60,000 bases of DNA from Diphasiastrum complanatum (GCA_029204225.1 CM055100.1:62629141-62689140); one strand, 5' to 3'. Shown: positions 1 to 11,311, counted from the first letter of the stretch. Notes: generated by a model not told the origin, from the sequence alone. Made by a program: numbers and translations.

Positions 1-814
1 GCCAACACTTATCAATATTGTTGTCTTCTCGTGTGCATCTCGTGCAGGTCTTCTTCTCACCATTATGTTGTCTCAGCTTATTTTTGCTCTTCCATTTGCC
101 TTCTTTGGCTCTCTCTGACTACGACTTTTGATCTTGTCTTTGGTCTGACTCCCTCTTAGGCTTGAAATTCTTCTTTTGCTTCTCTTTGTTGTTGTAGAGA
201 GCTTGATCAGAACTATCCTTGTCATCAAGGTGTTCACGGGCTTCCACTTCTTCTCTGATCTCGATTACAGCCTTCTCAAAGGTCATCTGTGGATCTTTAA
301 TAAGAAATGTTCGAGTCATCTGAAACGATCTTGGTAGAGATCACAGCAGGTATGTGAGCTGCTTTTTTGTTGAGACTTCATTCTCTGTTTCGTTGTTGTG
401 TAGTGAGAGGAATAGATCCTTCATTCTTCTGATGAAGGAGGTGAGGTCTTTACCATCTCATCTCAGATTGGTCAGGTGATCTTCAAGAAGCATAATTTGG
501 CTTCGTGATTTTGTTTGAAATCTGGTCATCAAGGTATCCCACATTTCTCTTGCATTGGAGAGTGTGGCTAGATCAAGTGTCAAGCTATCTTCGATGGAGG
601 AAGATAGGAAGGCTACTACCTTGTCATTTTTTTTTCTCCATTCCCGTAGCTCTTTGCCAATGGTTGTGGGCATTTCTTTCGTGCCATCAACCCAGGACCA
701 TAGACCTTCTCCTTTCAGTATGAGAGAAGTCTTCACCTTCCATGCTAGGAAGTTTGATCCTGAGGAGTCAAGGATCGTGCAAATCTTTGATTGAATGCTG
801 CTAATGGATGCCAT
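1..814 (-). pseudogene. copia gag (capsid and nucleocapsid), window-truncated
   Basis: Reading leftwards from an ATG at 814, the frame gives a copia-type gag: NFLAWKVK and LWSWVDG near the start, then a helical region with MWDTLMTRFQ. It continues through 320-457 in the same frame with two in-frame stops, then 319-119, and reaches a zinc-knuckle-like C-x2-C-x4-N-x4-C near the window start. The usual histidine is asparagine, so the knuckle is probably dead. Gag would coat element RNA in the cytoplasm. Pol lies beyond the window edge. The ATG abuts a gypsy fragment on its 5' side with no LTR or primer-binding site between, so the 5' end of the element is lost. The family call is firm; the exact start is less so. 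Confidence 0.8.
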
Positions 815-819
815 AGCCT

Positions 820-1540
820 GAAGGAATCAAGTGGAGTTTCGATTTCATAAATATAATCGGCTTCAATCAATCTTTGTAACTCTTTATTTATCAAATCCGT
901 AACATTAAGATTACAATAATAGAATTTTGTGACATTTGGAACAGCATCAGGCATTAAGGGTATGGTATGCTCAATAACTGATGTCGGAATGCCCTTGAAA
1001 TCTTTGTAAGTCCAAGAAAAACAATCTTGGTACTTAATAAGCAATTTCTGTAGCGTTTGAAACTGTTCAGGGGTAAGTTGTGTCCCAACTTGTACAATCT
1101 TTTCTGGTTCTCCTAGTTCAGCAAGATTCATAGGCTGCATCCTAGTTAGGCCATCATATATATCTTTCGATTTTGGCACTTGTTCTTCAGGTTCACAAAG
1201 TGCTTTTGGTAACATAATAACCACATTATCCAAAGTATAGCGTTTGAAATGCTTTGACATATCATGTTGTACTTCATCTTATTTTTCTTTTTCAAAAGGA
1301 TTAGTCTAGGATCTTCGTTTAGCTTTCTTGGCAGGAATCAATCATGGAGATGATTACTTCCGAGACGGTGATGTCTTGCGAGAGCTCTAAATTGAAGGAT
1401 CATCCTTGAATTTTCCTTTACCTTTATCCAATAAAGGTGGCACATTCCTAGAATCAACCTTTTGAGGTGGATTTTCTCATTTCAGGACCGTATCATAATG
1501 TTGCTTAGCTTGTTTTTGCATTTTTACTCGGAATTCCTAA
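820..1540 (-). pseudogene. Ty3/gypsy pol fragment, protease-RT linker and RT start
   Basis: The 171-codon frame 1260-745 contains the stretch that precedes gypsy reverse transcriptase: LLIKYQDCFSW, IEHTIPLMP and LQRLIEADYIYEIE. The same frame can be followed upstream to about 1450 with several stops (DEVQHDMSKHFKRY), and KQAKQHYDTVLK lies nearer 1520. Homology stops where the copia gag begins, so the catalytic RT core is missing. The last 24 or so codons of the frame overlap the copia gag ATG region and are not gypsy-like. This is an old, truncated remnant joined on both sides to copia sequence. Confidence 0.75.
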
Positions 1541-1822
1541 CAGGCGACAGTGTCACAAAAAGGCAAAAAAGATGACACTGTAATTTTTACTTGTATTTTT
1601 CACAGTGTTGATTGACTATGACAAAAGGTGAAACTATCGAGTTTTGTAGAGAGAGAAAATTTGACACTGTTGTCAGACTCTATGTAATTCTGCAGACTGT
1701 GTAAAAACACTTGTAATTCTGCACACTGTATAAAAACACGAAAAAATCCGCAGAATTGGATAAAGAAATGGACAAAGATTAAAACCGATTAGTCGATTAG
1801 TAGGAAAGAGAATAATCCAACA
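1540..1822 (-). repeat. partial 3' LTR of copia A
   Basis: In element sense the LTR starts TGTTGGATTATTCTC at 1822, right after a purine-rich tract (revcomp of ctccccctt, 1823-1831). It matches the start of the two longer LTR copies ending at 4608 and 6001. It carries several ACACTGT-type words and is cut at about 1540, where gypsy sequence begins, so most of the roughly 1.2 kb LTR is absent. Confidence 0.7.
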
Positions 1823-3410
1823 CTCCCCCTTAATCTGAATCCTTGAATGCCTTGATCTTTAAACTTAGTTCTACACAGAATCTTCTGTGCGCTTCCAAGC
1901 TTAATGCTTTGGTAAAAATATATGTTGTCATATCTTGCATTCTACAGTACTACAAGTCTACCTCCTTGTTGAGAAATTTGCTTATGATGAAGTAATGCTT
2001 AATTTCAATGTGCTTACTCCTGGAATGAAACCTAGGGTTGGCTGATAAAGCAATGGCACTTTGATTATTACAAAATAATGTCGTTGGAGCGTATTGATTC
2101 ATACCGATATCTGAGAGTAAGTTCCTCAACCAAATTGCTTCCTTTGTAGCTTGAGAGGCTCCAATATACTCTGATTCATAGAAGATAGAGCTATCGAAGA
2201 TTGTTTGTGACTATTCCAGAAAATTGGACCATTGTTGAGGAAGAATGTAAATCTGGAAGTGGATTTACAAGTGTCTACATCTCCTGCCCAACTTGCATCT
2301 ATGAAACCACTGAGTAGATTGAGTTTGTCGTTGTCGACTACTCCATAACAAATGCAAAAGTCCATAGTAGCTCAAAGATATCTCATGACTCTGATAAGAG
2401 CCTTCCAATGTGTTACACCAGGGTTAGTCATAAACTAAGTGAGAGAGTTGACTGCAAAAACTATGTCTGGCCTGGTACAGATTATGGCATACATAAGAGA
2501 TCCTATAATAGAATGGTAATGATACTCACACATCTGCTACTTCTCTTGAATTGTTTGAGGACACTGGTCCTTTGACAAATTTGAGACCTTGTTCCATTGG
2601 TGAGAGAGCTAACTTGCAATTAATCAGATTATATCTAACTAACATGTTGTAGATATACCTTTGTTGAGTAATGTAAATCAACTTTTGATTTCTGTCTCTG
2701 TCGATTTGAATACCAAAACAGAAATGACCAGATCAGTCATGTCAAATTTGGAAGATAGCATAGTCTTGTCTTCTTTTATCAGATCAATACTATTGCCGAA
2801 GAGTAATGTGTCGTCCACATACAAAGTAATAATGATAAAATATTGTTGCACTGTCTTGAAGTAAACATTTGAATCTGAAGAGCTTGGTGTGTAGTCGTGA
2901 TCAATAAGAAAAGTATTGATCCTTTGCAATCATGCTCGAGCATATTGCTTCAAGCCATAAAGAGCCTTATGGAGTTTACACACATGATTATGTTTACCCT
3001 CGACAATATAACCTTCGGGTTGCACCATGTAAATGTCTTCTTCGATAACTCCATTGAGATATGTTGTCTATACATCCATTTGATGTATGTTGTAGTGGCA
3101 AATGATAGCAAAAGTCGAATAGAAGAATGCTTGACTACTAGACTGAAAGTCTCAGTATAATCAACATTGTGGACCTGAGAAAAACCCTTGGCAACAAGTC
3201 GTGCCTTTCTCTTGTTGATACTTCCACCTTCATTGTACTTGACTTTGAAAATCCATTTGCAATCAACTACATTTCTGCCAGCAGGTAATTCGACAATTGT
3301 CCATGTCTGGTTCTTGATAAGAGATGAATACTCCTTATTCTTTCTAGAGATCAGAATCTGGCTGACTAAGTGCCTCTTCGACAGTCGTAGCTCATGAACA
3401 AGGTAGTTTG
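1823..3410 (-). pseudogene. copia A reverse transcriptase and RNase H
   Basis: Element sense runs right to left. 3380-2930 encodes the RT start in broken frames (KNQTWTIVELPAG, KARLVAKGFSQ). 2929-2678 carries the RT active-site box LYVDDTLLFGN, and 2365-2126 the RNase H with FIDASWAGDVDT. The C-terminal RNase H tail leads to the polypurine tract at 1823. Multiple frameshifts and stops make it inactive. Gag, protease and integrase are absent, because the LTR of element B starts immediately upstream at 3411. RT and RNase H would convert element RNA to cDNA. Confidence 0.8.
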
Positions 3411-3929
3411 TGTCGGAAAGTGGTGTGCAGAAGATATATCTAGCTCGAAAAGAAATGAATGAAATAATTCGTGTGTCTAGAAAGAAAACTTTTCGTGCAT
3501 GACCTATCTTCCTCTTTCACAATGCATGACTACGCCTATCAATTTCAAACAAAACAATAGTGATAGACGTCATGTTTGATCTTATAGTAGCTAACTTTGA
3601 AATCATCAATACTATAGTGTTTACGTAGCCAAACAATATTAAAGCATTGAATTATCAGACAAGTAATTCGTCGCGAAAAAAATACAGAAATGCATACATT
3701 CTGAGACGAAGCTGAATGCAATAACGGATAGTACTGATTCAGTATGAAAACATAACAAAAGTAAATGAGTACAATAAGTTACGGATCGAAACCCCGTACT
3801 CTAAGCAATTTCTGAACGGCTAAAAGAAAGTCTGAATTAAGATTATGCTGATAGGCAGTGGCGCAATTGCAATCTCTAAACAACTCTTAGAAATGAGCTA
3901 GAATGCTCAAGAGTGTTCAAGCTCGTAGG

Positions 3930-4019
<90 letters not shown>

Positions 4020-4608
4020 AACTATTCAAATGCTTCTGATGATCTCTTAAAACTATATGAATATGAACAACTATTTATACTAAGAAAAATTAGGTCGTCA
4101 ATTGCGATTGCTAGTTGGTTGATCTCCATTGGCATCCATCCGGTTCCTTGTCATTGATTGCTGATAAGTGGTGGAAAATTGGTCGTAAAGCGTCTGTCTG
4201 CATAAATGAACCAAATTGTCACTTCTGTAGAATGAACTAAAACAGCCACAAGCGACACTGTCTAGTTTTTTGCGAAAAACACGAAAAAGGAAAAGGTGCC
4301 CTTAAATCTCATTTAAGGTTGCCCCACACTTTGCCAGAGTCATTTCCTTAGCATTTGAGGCTCTTTGAAAAAAGCAAAAAATGCAACACTGTGATTTTAC
4401 TCGAGATTTCTGTCAAGCGAAAAATGTGAAAAGGCGACACTACATTTTTCAACGGGATTCCTGATAGGCGAAAAATGCGACACAGTAGTAACACTTCGTG
4501 TAATTCTACAGACTGTGTAAAGACACGGGAAAATCCGCAGAACTGGATAAACAATGGATGAAGATTATAACCAATTATTTGATCAGTAAGAAGGAGAATA
4601 ATCCAACA
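3411..4608 (-). repeat. full-length LTR (1198 bp), 3' LTR of copia B
   Basis: On the minus strand it begins TGTTGGATTATTC (4608) and ends CTTTCCGACA (3411), giving TGTTGG...CCGACA termini. A polypurine tract lies just upstream at 4609-4617. It is colinear with the partial copy at 5237-6001 and more distantly with the C LTR at 8174. It contains an 85-nt (GA)n tract (3933-4017) and several ACACTGT-containing modules at 4370-4500. The long open frame 3903-4157 on the plus strand is only the GA tract and is not a gene. Confidence 0.8.
3933..4017. repeat. (GA)n microsatellite inside copia B LTR
   Basis: An uninterrupted GA run of 85 nt. The matching LTR copy has a 75-nt run at 5408-5482, so the repeat was already in the LTR before the two copies separated and has since changed length. 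Confidence 0.97.
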
Positions 4609-5236
4609 CTCCCCCTTAATCTGAATCCTTGAATGCCTTGACCTTCAAACTTAGTTTGACACAAAATCTTCTGTGTGATTTCAGACTTAATGTTTTGGTA
4701 AAAATATCAACTGCCATATCTTGCGTTCTATAGTACTACAATTTGACCTCTTCGTTGAGCGATGGCACTTTGATTATCACAAAATAATGTCGTCGAAGCA
4801 TATTGATTCAGACCGATATCTGAGAGTAAGTTCCTCAACCAAATTGCTTCCTTTGTAGCCTGAGAGACTATGATATACTCTGATTTAGTGGAAGATAGAG
4901 CTATCGAAGATTGCTTGCGACTATTCCAAGAAATTGGACCATTGTTGAGGAAGAATGTAAATCCGAAAGTAGATTTACGAGTGTCTACGTCTCCTGCCCA
5001 ACTCGCATTTGTATAACCATTGAGGAAATTGAGTTTGTCGTTGCCGACTGCTCCATAACAAATGCAAAAGTCCATAGTAGCTCGAAGATATCTCATGAAT
5101 ATGATAAGAGCCTTCCAATGTGTTATACCAGGATTACTCATAAACTAACTGAGAGAGCTGACTGCAAAAGCTATGTCTAGTCTGGTATAGATCATGGTGT
5201 ACATAAGAGATCCTATAATAGAATGGTAAGGATACT
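4609..5236 (-). pseudogene. copia B RNase H with an internal deletion
   Basis: The 137-codon frame 5141-4728 is the copia RNase H region: GYTNASWAGDVDT, GFTFFLNNGP, SSTKSEYI and LFCDNQSAIA. The first catalytic Asp of the usual G-x-x-D-A-x-W motif is Asn here. After NQSAIA the frame jumps to unrelated residues, so the C-terminal tail is deleted. The purine tract at 4609-4617 then leads into the 3' LTR. Upstream, at 5236/5237, RT sequence joins LTR sequence directly, so primer site, gag, protease, integrase and most of RT are missing. B is an internally deleted, non-autonomous copy. Confidence 0.8.
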
Positions 5237-5404
5237 CACTGAGTACAATAAGTTGTGGATTGAAACCGCGTACTCTAAGCAATTTTTGAATGACTAAAAG
5301 AAAGTCTGAATTAAGCATTATGTTGATAAGCAGTGGCGCAATAGCAATCTCTAAATAACTCTAAGAAATGAGCTAGAATGCTCAAGAGTGTTCAAGCTTG
5401 CAGG

Positions 5405-5484
<80 letters not shown>

Positions 5485-6001
5485 AACTATTCAAATGCTT
5501 CTGACGATCTCTTAAAATTGTATGAGTATGAACAACTATTTATGTTAAGAAAATTAGGTCGTCAATTGCTAGTTGGCTGATCTCTGCTGGCATCCATCCA
5601 GTTCCTTGTCATTGATTGTTGATAAGCGGTGGAAAATTGGTCGTAAAGCATATGTCTACATAAATGAACCAAATTGTCACTTCTGCAAAAATGAACTAAA
5701 ACAGCCACATGCGACACTATCAAGTTTTTTGCGAAAAAGACGAAAAAGGAGAAGGTGCCCTTAAATCTCATTAGGGTTGCTCCACACTTTGCCAGAGTCA
5801 TTTCTTTCACATTTAAGGCTCTTTGAAAAAAGCAAAAAATGCAACACTGTGGTAACACTCCCTGTAATTCTGCAGACTGTGTAAAGACACTTGTAAAACT
5901 GCAGACTGTGTAAAGACACGAGAAAATTTGCAAAATTGAATAAACAACATATGAAGATTAAAATTGAATATTCAATCAGTAAGAAGGAGAATAATCCAAC
6001 A
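5237..6001 (-). repeat. partial 5' LTR of copia B
   Basis: Colinear with about 3775-4608, including a 75-nt (GA)n tract at 5408-5482. In element sense it starts TGTTGGATTATTC at 6001. It stops internally at 5237, roughly 360 bp short of the LTR end seen at 3411, where RT sequence resumes. The outer flanks (GTTTG at 3406-3410, GGCTG at 6002-6006) agree at only 3 of 5 positions, so an eroded target duplication is possible but not shown. Confidence 0.7.
5408..5482. repeat. (GA)n microsatellite inside the second copia B LTR
   Basis: A pure GA run of 75 nt at the position homologous to the 85-nt run of the other LTR copy. Confidence 0.97.
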
Positions 6002-6781
6002 GGCTGCAGACTCGCCGATATACTTGATAAGTGATCTGCTAGCTCTTGATGATCTTCTGGACAATACTCCTTGAATTCGTTGGAGATGTATTCTCCCCCG
6101 TTATCTGACCTCAGTACTTTGATTCGTTTGTCAGTTTTACATGCTCTTTGAATTGTCTAAACTTGATGAAAGCTTCTAATTTCTGTTTAATGAAGTAAAC
6201 AACTGTTCTTCTGGAGAATTCGTCAATAAAAGTAATGAAGTACTTTGCATCTAGCAATGAAGGAGTTTGCATAGGTCCACATATATATGTATGAACAACA
6301 TCTAACAGACCTTTTGTTGCATGCCTATGACTCAATCTAAAAGGAATTCTAGTCTGCTTTCCAAAGATGCAACTATAGCAAACAGGGAGTTTGATTTTTT
6401 CTTTATAAAGTACACCATAGTCCTTCTGAAAAATTCAACAATAAAAGCTATAAAATACTTCGCAGTCTTCATCGAAGGATTTTTCATCGGGCCACAAATG
6501 TCTTAATGTACAATGTCTAACAATCCTCTAGCAATATGCTGATGGCTTGATTTAAATGGTTTTCTAGTCTATTTACCAACTAGACAGTCTTGACAAACAG
6601 GTAACTTGACTTTATCACGAGAATAGTCGAGATCAAGAACAATAGATTCTCTAGACATTTGTTGTACAACAGCATGATTCAAGTGACCAAGTCCATAATG
6701 CCAAAGTAAATTTTTATTTGCATGAATAGAAGTACTGAGCACCTGACTAGGGCCAGAAAAACAATGACTTAATTTATACAA
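6002..6781 (-). pseudogene. copia C GAG-pre-integrase and integrase N-half
   Basis: The frame 6781-6569 holds the integrase zinc domain: LLWHYGLGHLN and LPVCQDCLVGK, with H-H-C-C intact. It runs into GLLDIVH and DICGPM in broken frames. A second diverged copy of the same segment then follows (about 6390-6150: LPVCYSC, GLLDVVHTYICGPM, FITFIDEFSRR), and then LRSDNGGEYIS near 6090. The C-terminal half with the catalytic Glu is gone, because the LTR of B begins at 6001. Integrase would insert element cDNA in the nucleus; this one cannot. Confidence 0.8.
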
Positions 6782-6979
6782 GTATCCATGCCTCTTTCCG
6801 AGTGCTAGGATCTTGCATGTCCTATCAACTACTTTGCATTGATCACATTCAAATTCTACTCTATGTCCTAGATCTGTGATTTTGCTTACAGAGAGAGCAG
6901 ATTCATAGATAAATTTGGTACATACAGGACTTTAGAAAGTAGCCTAGATTGATCATTTGCAAAGCTTAATCTTACAGTA

Positions 6980-7206
6980 CCTTCACCTTAAATAGCTTGT
7001 GTGCTATTGTCTCCAAGGTGAACATATTTCTTGGTATTGTAAGGTGTATAGGACTCAAAACAGCCAATGAGACTGGTCATGTGCTGAGTGGCTCTGGAAT
7101 CCAGAAACCAAGAACTGCTGCCAAATGCTCCTTGATGGCTGGTCACGAAGGCATCATGATCCACTTCTTGAATAGGTTGTGGAGCTTCTGCAACTACATT
7201 TTCCAC
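6980..7206 (-). pseudogene. copia C protease
   Basis: The frame 7206-6988 contains FGSSSWFLDSRATQHMT, the aspartic-protease active-site region, followed by FESYTPYN and YVHLGDNSTQAI. The canonical D-S-G-A is D-S-R-A, a Gly-to-Arg change in the catalytic triplet, so the enzyme is probably dead. A stop follows at the low end of the frame. Protease would cut the Gag-Pol polyprotein. It lies between the zinc knuckle of C gag and its integrase, in normal copia order. Confidence 0.8.
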
Positions 7207-7209
7207 TTG

Positions 7210-7995
7210 ATTCGATTGCCCCTTGTTGTTGTTCTTTGCTTGTAGTATCTAGCAGTCTTGAATTTCGTGGTTGTTTTGCTTGCAGTATCTGCAGAACAGC
7301 TTTTTCTTCATCTGCGGATTCGACTATTCTTTGTGATGTGCTAGTTTCTGGTCTGGCTTTGATTGCTTCAAGAATTTCTTCTTCTTCTACTTAATCATGC
7401 TCTTGTTGGTGTATAAAGGGTGAGAATCAGATGAGGAACTTGAGGCTTTGTTCCTCCACGTGTTTTCCTGCAACAACATAGTAATGACTCTCGAAAGAGT
7501 CAGTTCTGGATGTGTCGTGATGATCATCACCCAGCTGTCGTATGAGCTTGGCAAGCTTGTAAGTAGTTGCATCACTGTGTCTTGATCGTCTATGACAGAT
7601 TCGACAATGGCTATTTGCCTTAGCAAGTTCTTGAATTGATTGATGTGATTCTACAGGGAATCACCATTCGCCATCTTGAGGGAGTAAAATTTCTTCCTGA
7701 GATGTAGCTTGGAAGCTATATATCACACTTCGTATAGTGTGCTCAAGATGTCCCAGACTTCTTTCGATGTCTGGGCCTCGGATACACGGCCAATCTGGGT
7801 ATCCATAATGTTGAGGATGATCAGCACAAAAGCCTTTCCATCTTTCAGCTTTCATCTGGAAATTGTTGCATCATCTGCTTTGGGTTTTCCTTCTGCACCT
7901 GTAACAACGTCATACAATTCTTTAGCCATTAGTACAATTTTCATCTTAAATTTTCACAGATGGTAATTGGCTCCATCAATCTTGTCCATGATGGG
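7210..7995 (-). pseudogene. copia C gag with intact zinc knuckle
   Basis: Begins near 7990 with MDKIDGANYHL after a short leader from the primer-binding site. It continues with YDVVTGAEGKPKADD, SKEVWDIL, KLHLRKKFYSLKM, LPSSYDSWVMI and a C-x2-C-x4-H-x4-C knuckle (CRYCKQNNHEIQDC) near 7270. At least three in-frame stops and one frameshift interrupt it, so the intact pieces are short (for example 7626-7387). It is a normal copia capsid-nucleocapsid and the first gene of element C. Confidence 0.75.
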
Positions 7996-8161
7996 ACTGG
8001 CTTCCCCTTGGGAATCCATGTGGAAGATTTGTCTGAGTGATAGGAAAAACTATCAGTGACTTAAATATGAAAATCTGGCACTGAGTTACAGAACAAGAAG
8101 ACAATCACTCTATCGGCTAGTAGAGTCTTGTACTGTGGAAGCTTATCAGGCTACGAAAATA

Positions 8162-8173
8162 GCTCTGATACCA
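8162..8173 (-). promoter_or_regulatory. copia C primer-binding site
   Basis: In element sense the 12 bases read TGGTATCAGAGC, the complement of the initiator-Met tRNA 3' end used by most plant copia elements. It directly abuts the end of the 5' LTR (TGTTGGAG on the plus strand from 8174). Confidence 0.9.
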
Positions 8174-8975
8174 TGTTGGAGAAAGAGGGTGTGTGAACTC
8201 AAAACTCGAACGAGAAACTCACTCGAATAGAAAGTGTTCATGCGTAGCGGAATGAGCTATATTACTCTTTCCCTAAGCATGACTACACCTATCAGGAACA
8301 AACTAAACACTAGTGATAGAAATCACGGTTGATTTGATTACGTAGCCAAACATTAACAAAACATCAGAAGAATAATTTATTGTGAACAACTAGACAAATT
8401 ATTAGTCATGAATGATTTGTGAAGAGCTAGATTGAGCTCGACTGATAATCAGTCGTGAATTAGTCGCAAAAGACAAGACGAAATATTAGTCGTCAATAGC
8501 TAGACTAATAATAATTTGCTAAGAACAGATTACCAGATTGAGCAACAAGAGAGTCAAACAAAATGAAGAAAAAGCATAGCAATATCGACACAAATCTGAA
8601 TGCAGAACAACAGAGTTGTTATTAGATTAAGTATAGCAAAATATACATGTCAATAATGTTGTGGAGCGCAAGACAATAGTGGACAAAACCGCGTGCTCTA
8701 CAAAGCTAATTCAATTTATAAAAGAAATGAACCTATTATTGACAATACAAAAGAATCAATGCGCAAGGCATCTACTTCGTCCTTGATGCAATATTGATAC
8801 GACAAATTGACTTGACATACCCAGAATAGGCAGTTGTAGTGTATCTCCTCGATGACAAGCCTGATACACTGCTCCACAACTAAAAATAGCTTGATCAAAA
8901 TTGACTTACCTACTACAAAACCGCAAAATCATCACACTCACCACTCTCCAAGAGTCTCCAAAGTGTGATAATTGA
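8174..8975 (-). repeat. copia C 5' LTR, right end unresolved
   Basis: Starts on the plus strand with TGTTGGAGAAAG next to the primer-binding site and shares blocks with the B LTR: gcatgactac.cctatca near 8277, and a gtgctctac block near 8692 matching cgtactcta at 3802. I could not find the outer terminus; the end given marks roughly where recognisable similarity fades. No convincing gene is seen in it. Confidence 0.6.
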
Positions 8976-9273
8976 CCCATTTTTCATCCTCTGCATGTCT
9001 CACACACAGCTCATCCAATGCAAGTCCGTTATCTTGTCCAATGGCTTCCAATTGGCACCACCTCGCACTTCCATCACCTGTGACCGCCAAAATGTGTGTA
9101 CCTTCAAGCTAGCTCATATTTTCCTCCGAAAGTGAAATTCCCAAGCTACAAATGAATGTGTCAATGCAGCTATCACCTAACTCGACAATACCACTGCCGA
9201 TCATGCCTGTGAGAGCGTTCCCCCAAAATGCCACTTGACGTTGGTTGGTTCGAACCCCAAGAGTTGGACCTGA
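8976..9273. other. unassigned spacer between copia C and D
   Basis: No coding similarity that I recognise. A short GGTTCGAACC palindrome lies near 9247. The segment probably contains the outer end of the C LTR and the broken end of D. Confidence 0.4.
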
Positions 9274-9753
9274 TCACGAAAAATTTTCACCCGTAACCGG
9301 CATATCATGCCTACCTCTCACCTGTGATTGCTCGCCCTCTAAAGATTTGAAGCTGTTGATGTGAGAAGTGATGGTAGTAGAATCAGACATGATAAGAGTA
9401 AAGAACTTCCTTCTAAGATGTAATCTAGTGGTTACATCATGAGTCTCATAGAAATTTGATAACAAATCTAATGCATCCTTAGAGGTTTTGCATGTGGTGA
9501 CATGAGATATTTGGGAGTCGGCCAGATTGAGTGTGATACATGCTAAGGCCTTCTGATCTTTGATCTTCGATGCCTTTGCTTGATCACCATCTTTTGGTTT
9601 GAGGTCAGAACCTTCTACTACATCCCAAAGATCTCTATCTATCAACATCATCCGGAGTTTTGACTTCCAAATATAAAAGTTAGATCCATTAAACTTGTCA
9701 ATGACACTAGCTTCGTTGGATGATGAAGATGACGAGCTACCAATATGAGACAT
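9274..9753 (-). pseudogene. copia D gag, capsid part
   Basis: An open frame of 159 codons: start MSHIGSSSSSSSNEAS, then FNGSNFYIWKSKLRMM, DLWDVVEGSDLKP, a capsid helix with SKDALDLLSNFYE, and LHLRRKFFTLIMSD. This is the copia gag N-terminal and capsid domain. It ends in a non-homologous tail after SLEGEQ, so the rest of gag (with the zinc knuckle) and all of pol are gone. The start is chosen because a primer-binding site lies 54-65 bp upstream (9807-9818), the normal leader spacing. Its frame is cleaner than its neighbours, so it may be younger. Confidence 0.8.
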
Positions 9754-9806
9754 GTTAATAGTAATATAAATAGAACAAACTTTATCTCAAGGTTTATATG
9801 AACTAC

Positions 9807-9818
9807 GCTCTGATACCA
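9807..9818 (-). promoter_or_regulatory. copia D primer-binding site
   Basis: TGGTATCAGAGC in element sense, the initiator-Met tRNA type. Three bases separate it from TGATGGGACA at 9822, which I take as the LTR end on the plus strand. Confidence 0.85.
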
Positions 9819-9821
9819 ATC

Positions 9822-11062
9822 TGATGGGACAAGGGAGATTAGAGAACGCGAGTGGAGAAGAGAGCAAAAATATTTGCGAAACAGCTCTCCCGTTACAATG
9901 GGCTGCTAAATACAAAATTAGTCTAATGGAATGTTTATGCTAAGTATAATCACAACTTAAGTGTTCTATTGGCCAACAGGATCTTATAAATTAGCTCATA
10001 CTCACAAAAGTCCACCGAAGAGATTAGAAATGGTTTGTGTGTGGTATTACTGAAAAATGGATTTAGTCAGAAGTTTAGTTTTGAAATAAATTGAAAGAGC
10101 AGTATGATATCGAAAGTTTCTCAGGCGTCAAAGATAGCCATCGTCTAATCAAAAACTGAGGAGTCGTAGACGTCCGTGTTCTGATCAGAGTGAGTGAACA
10201 AATCTTATCAAACAGCAATGAAGTGCATTCAAATCACAACAAGCATTCATCTACATTATACATAGATAGAAAAGCGTGTTGTTGCTATATTACACTAAAA
10301 CACAACAAAATAGCAGTTACAACCAGAATGATGGCATAACTGGGAGGCTCGAAATCATTCATCTCATGGACGGAGCATCATGTAGAGTGTGTCTGGATGA
10401 TCCATTTATAGATTTCATCCATGTATTAACTTACAGTAAATGTTTGTCACCTAATTAGGTAAGCCGTTGTACTTGGAAGTATTTGGCTTTTGTGACAATA
10501 TATACGGTCAACGAATCAGGGAATGTTGACATGGCGAGGACGCTGCAAATCTCTCACTTTGCATTTTACGTGAAGTGGCTTTCTCTCACTTCGCAAATTC
10601 TGGGAAGTGCCTGGAATGTTCCTCGTTGAAAATAGACGACCTTCAGGACTTGTTCTCTCTCTTGAAAATGTGACACTGTCTTTAAAAATGTGACAGTGTC
10701 CTTAAAAAATTGGTAGTGCCCTTAAAAAGACAAAGGTGTCTTTAAAATAGTTTAACTTCTTCAAAATAGTTGAAAGGAAGAAGTTGAAGGCAAGTGTTGC
10801 ATTTTTCAAAAAAAGTGCAAAAAGGTCGACATTGTCGCATTTCGAGAAAATGTGAAAAAGCTGACACTATTGAAAAATAGTTGAACTGGTGAACTATGCT
10901 GAAGTGTCGCGTTTTGGAAAAATGCAAAAAAGTCGACACCTTTGCTAGAGATCAGCCGGAAGCCCGTTATAGACGTTCTTCAAATAGTTTGGCTATCTAA
11001 TTTGTGATTCCTGCAGGTATCAGATGAGCAAACGTAGAACCAAAGTTGGTTTCACATGACCC
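9822..11062 (-). repeat. probable copia D LTR and flanking repeat, partly resolved
   Basis: The left end TGATGGGACAAGG is set by the primer-binding site. I could not fix the right end. From about 10660 to 10940 the sequence repeats words such as tgacactgtc, gtgcaaaaaggtcgaca and aaaatgtgaaaaagctgacac, which resemble modules in the B LTRs at 4250-4510 and 5700-5900. Short open frames here have no recognisable protein similarity. The last roughly 80 bases up to 11062 are the flank into which element E inserted. Confidence 0.45.
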
Positions 11063-11311
11063 TGTCAATAATTTAATGAGCACTATCAATCAATCACCGT
11101 AAGCAATCACCAAGAGAAAGAGGAAGAACACACCATCACACTCATCACACTGAATAAAAGAGAGTACAATAAACCTTGAATATATATATATATAGAGAGA
11201 GAGAAAAAAAACTAGTAGTTGACTATAGACTAGCCTACAGCTACTTACAACTGGTAACAACTGTCAACAATAACTTGTAAACAGTAACAAGTTTATCATT
11301 GGTTTCTAACA
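11063..11311 (-). repeat. element E 3' LTR (249 bp)
   Basis: On the plus strand it runs TGTCAATAAT...GGTTTCTAACA. A short (TA)n(GA)n tract lies near 11180-11204. The stop codon of the pol tail falls inside it (element-sense TGTTAG). A target duplication GACCC precedes it. Confidence 0.95.

Noticed and set aside
3903-4157. Plus-strand open frame rich in Glu-Arg
   Set aside because: It is a translation of the (GA)n microsatellite inside an LTR.
9246-9256. GGTTCGAACC, resembling a tRNA/SINE B box
   Set aside because: No A box or tRNA-like fold at the right distance on either strand; a 10-bp palindrome can occur by chance.
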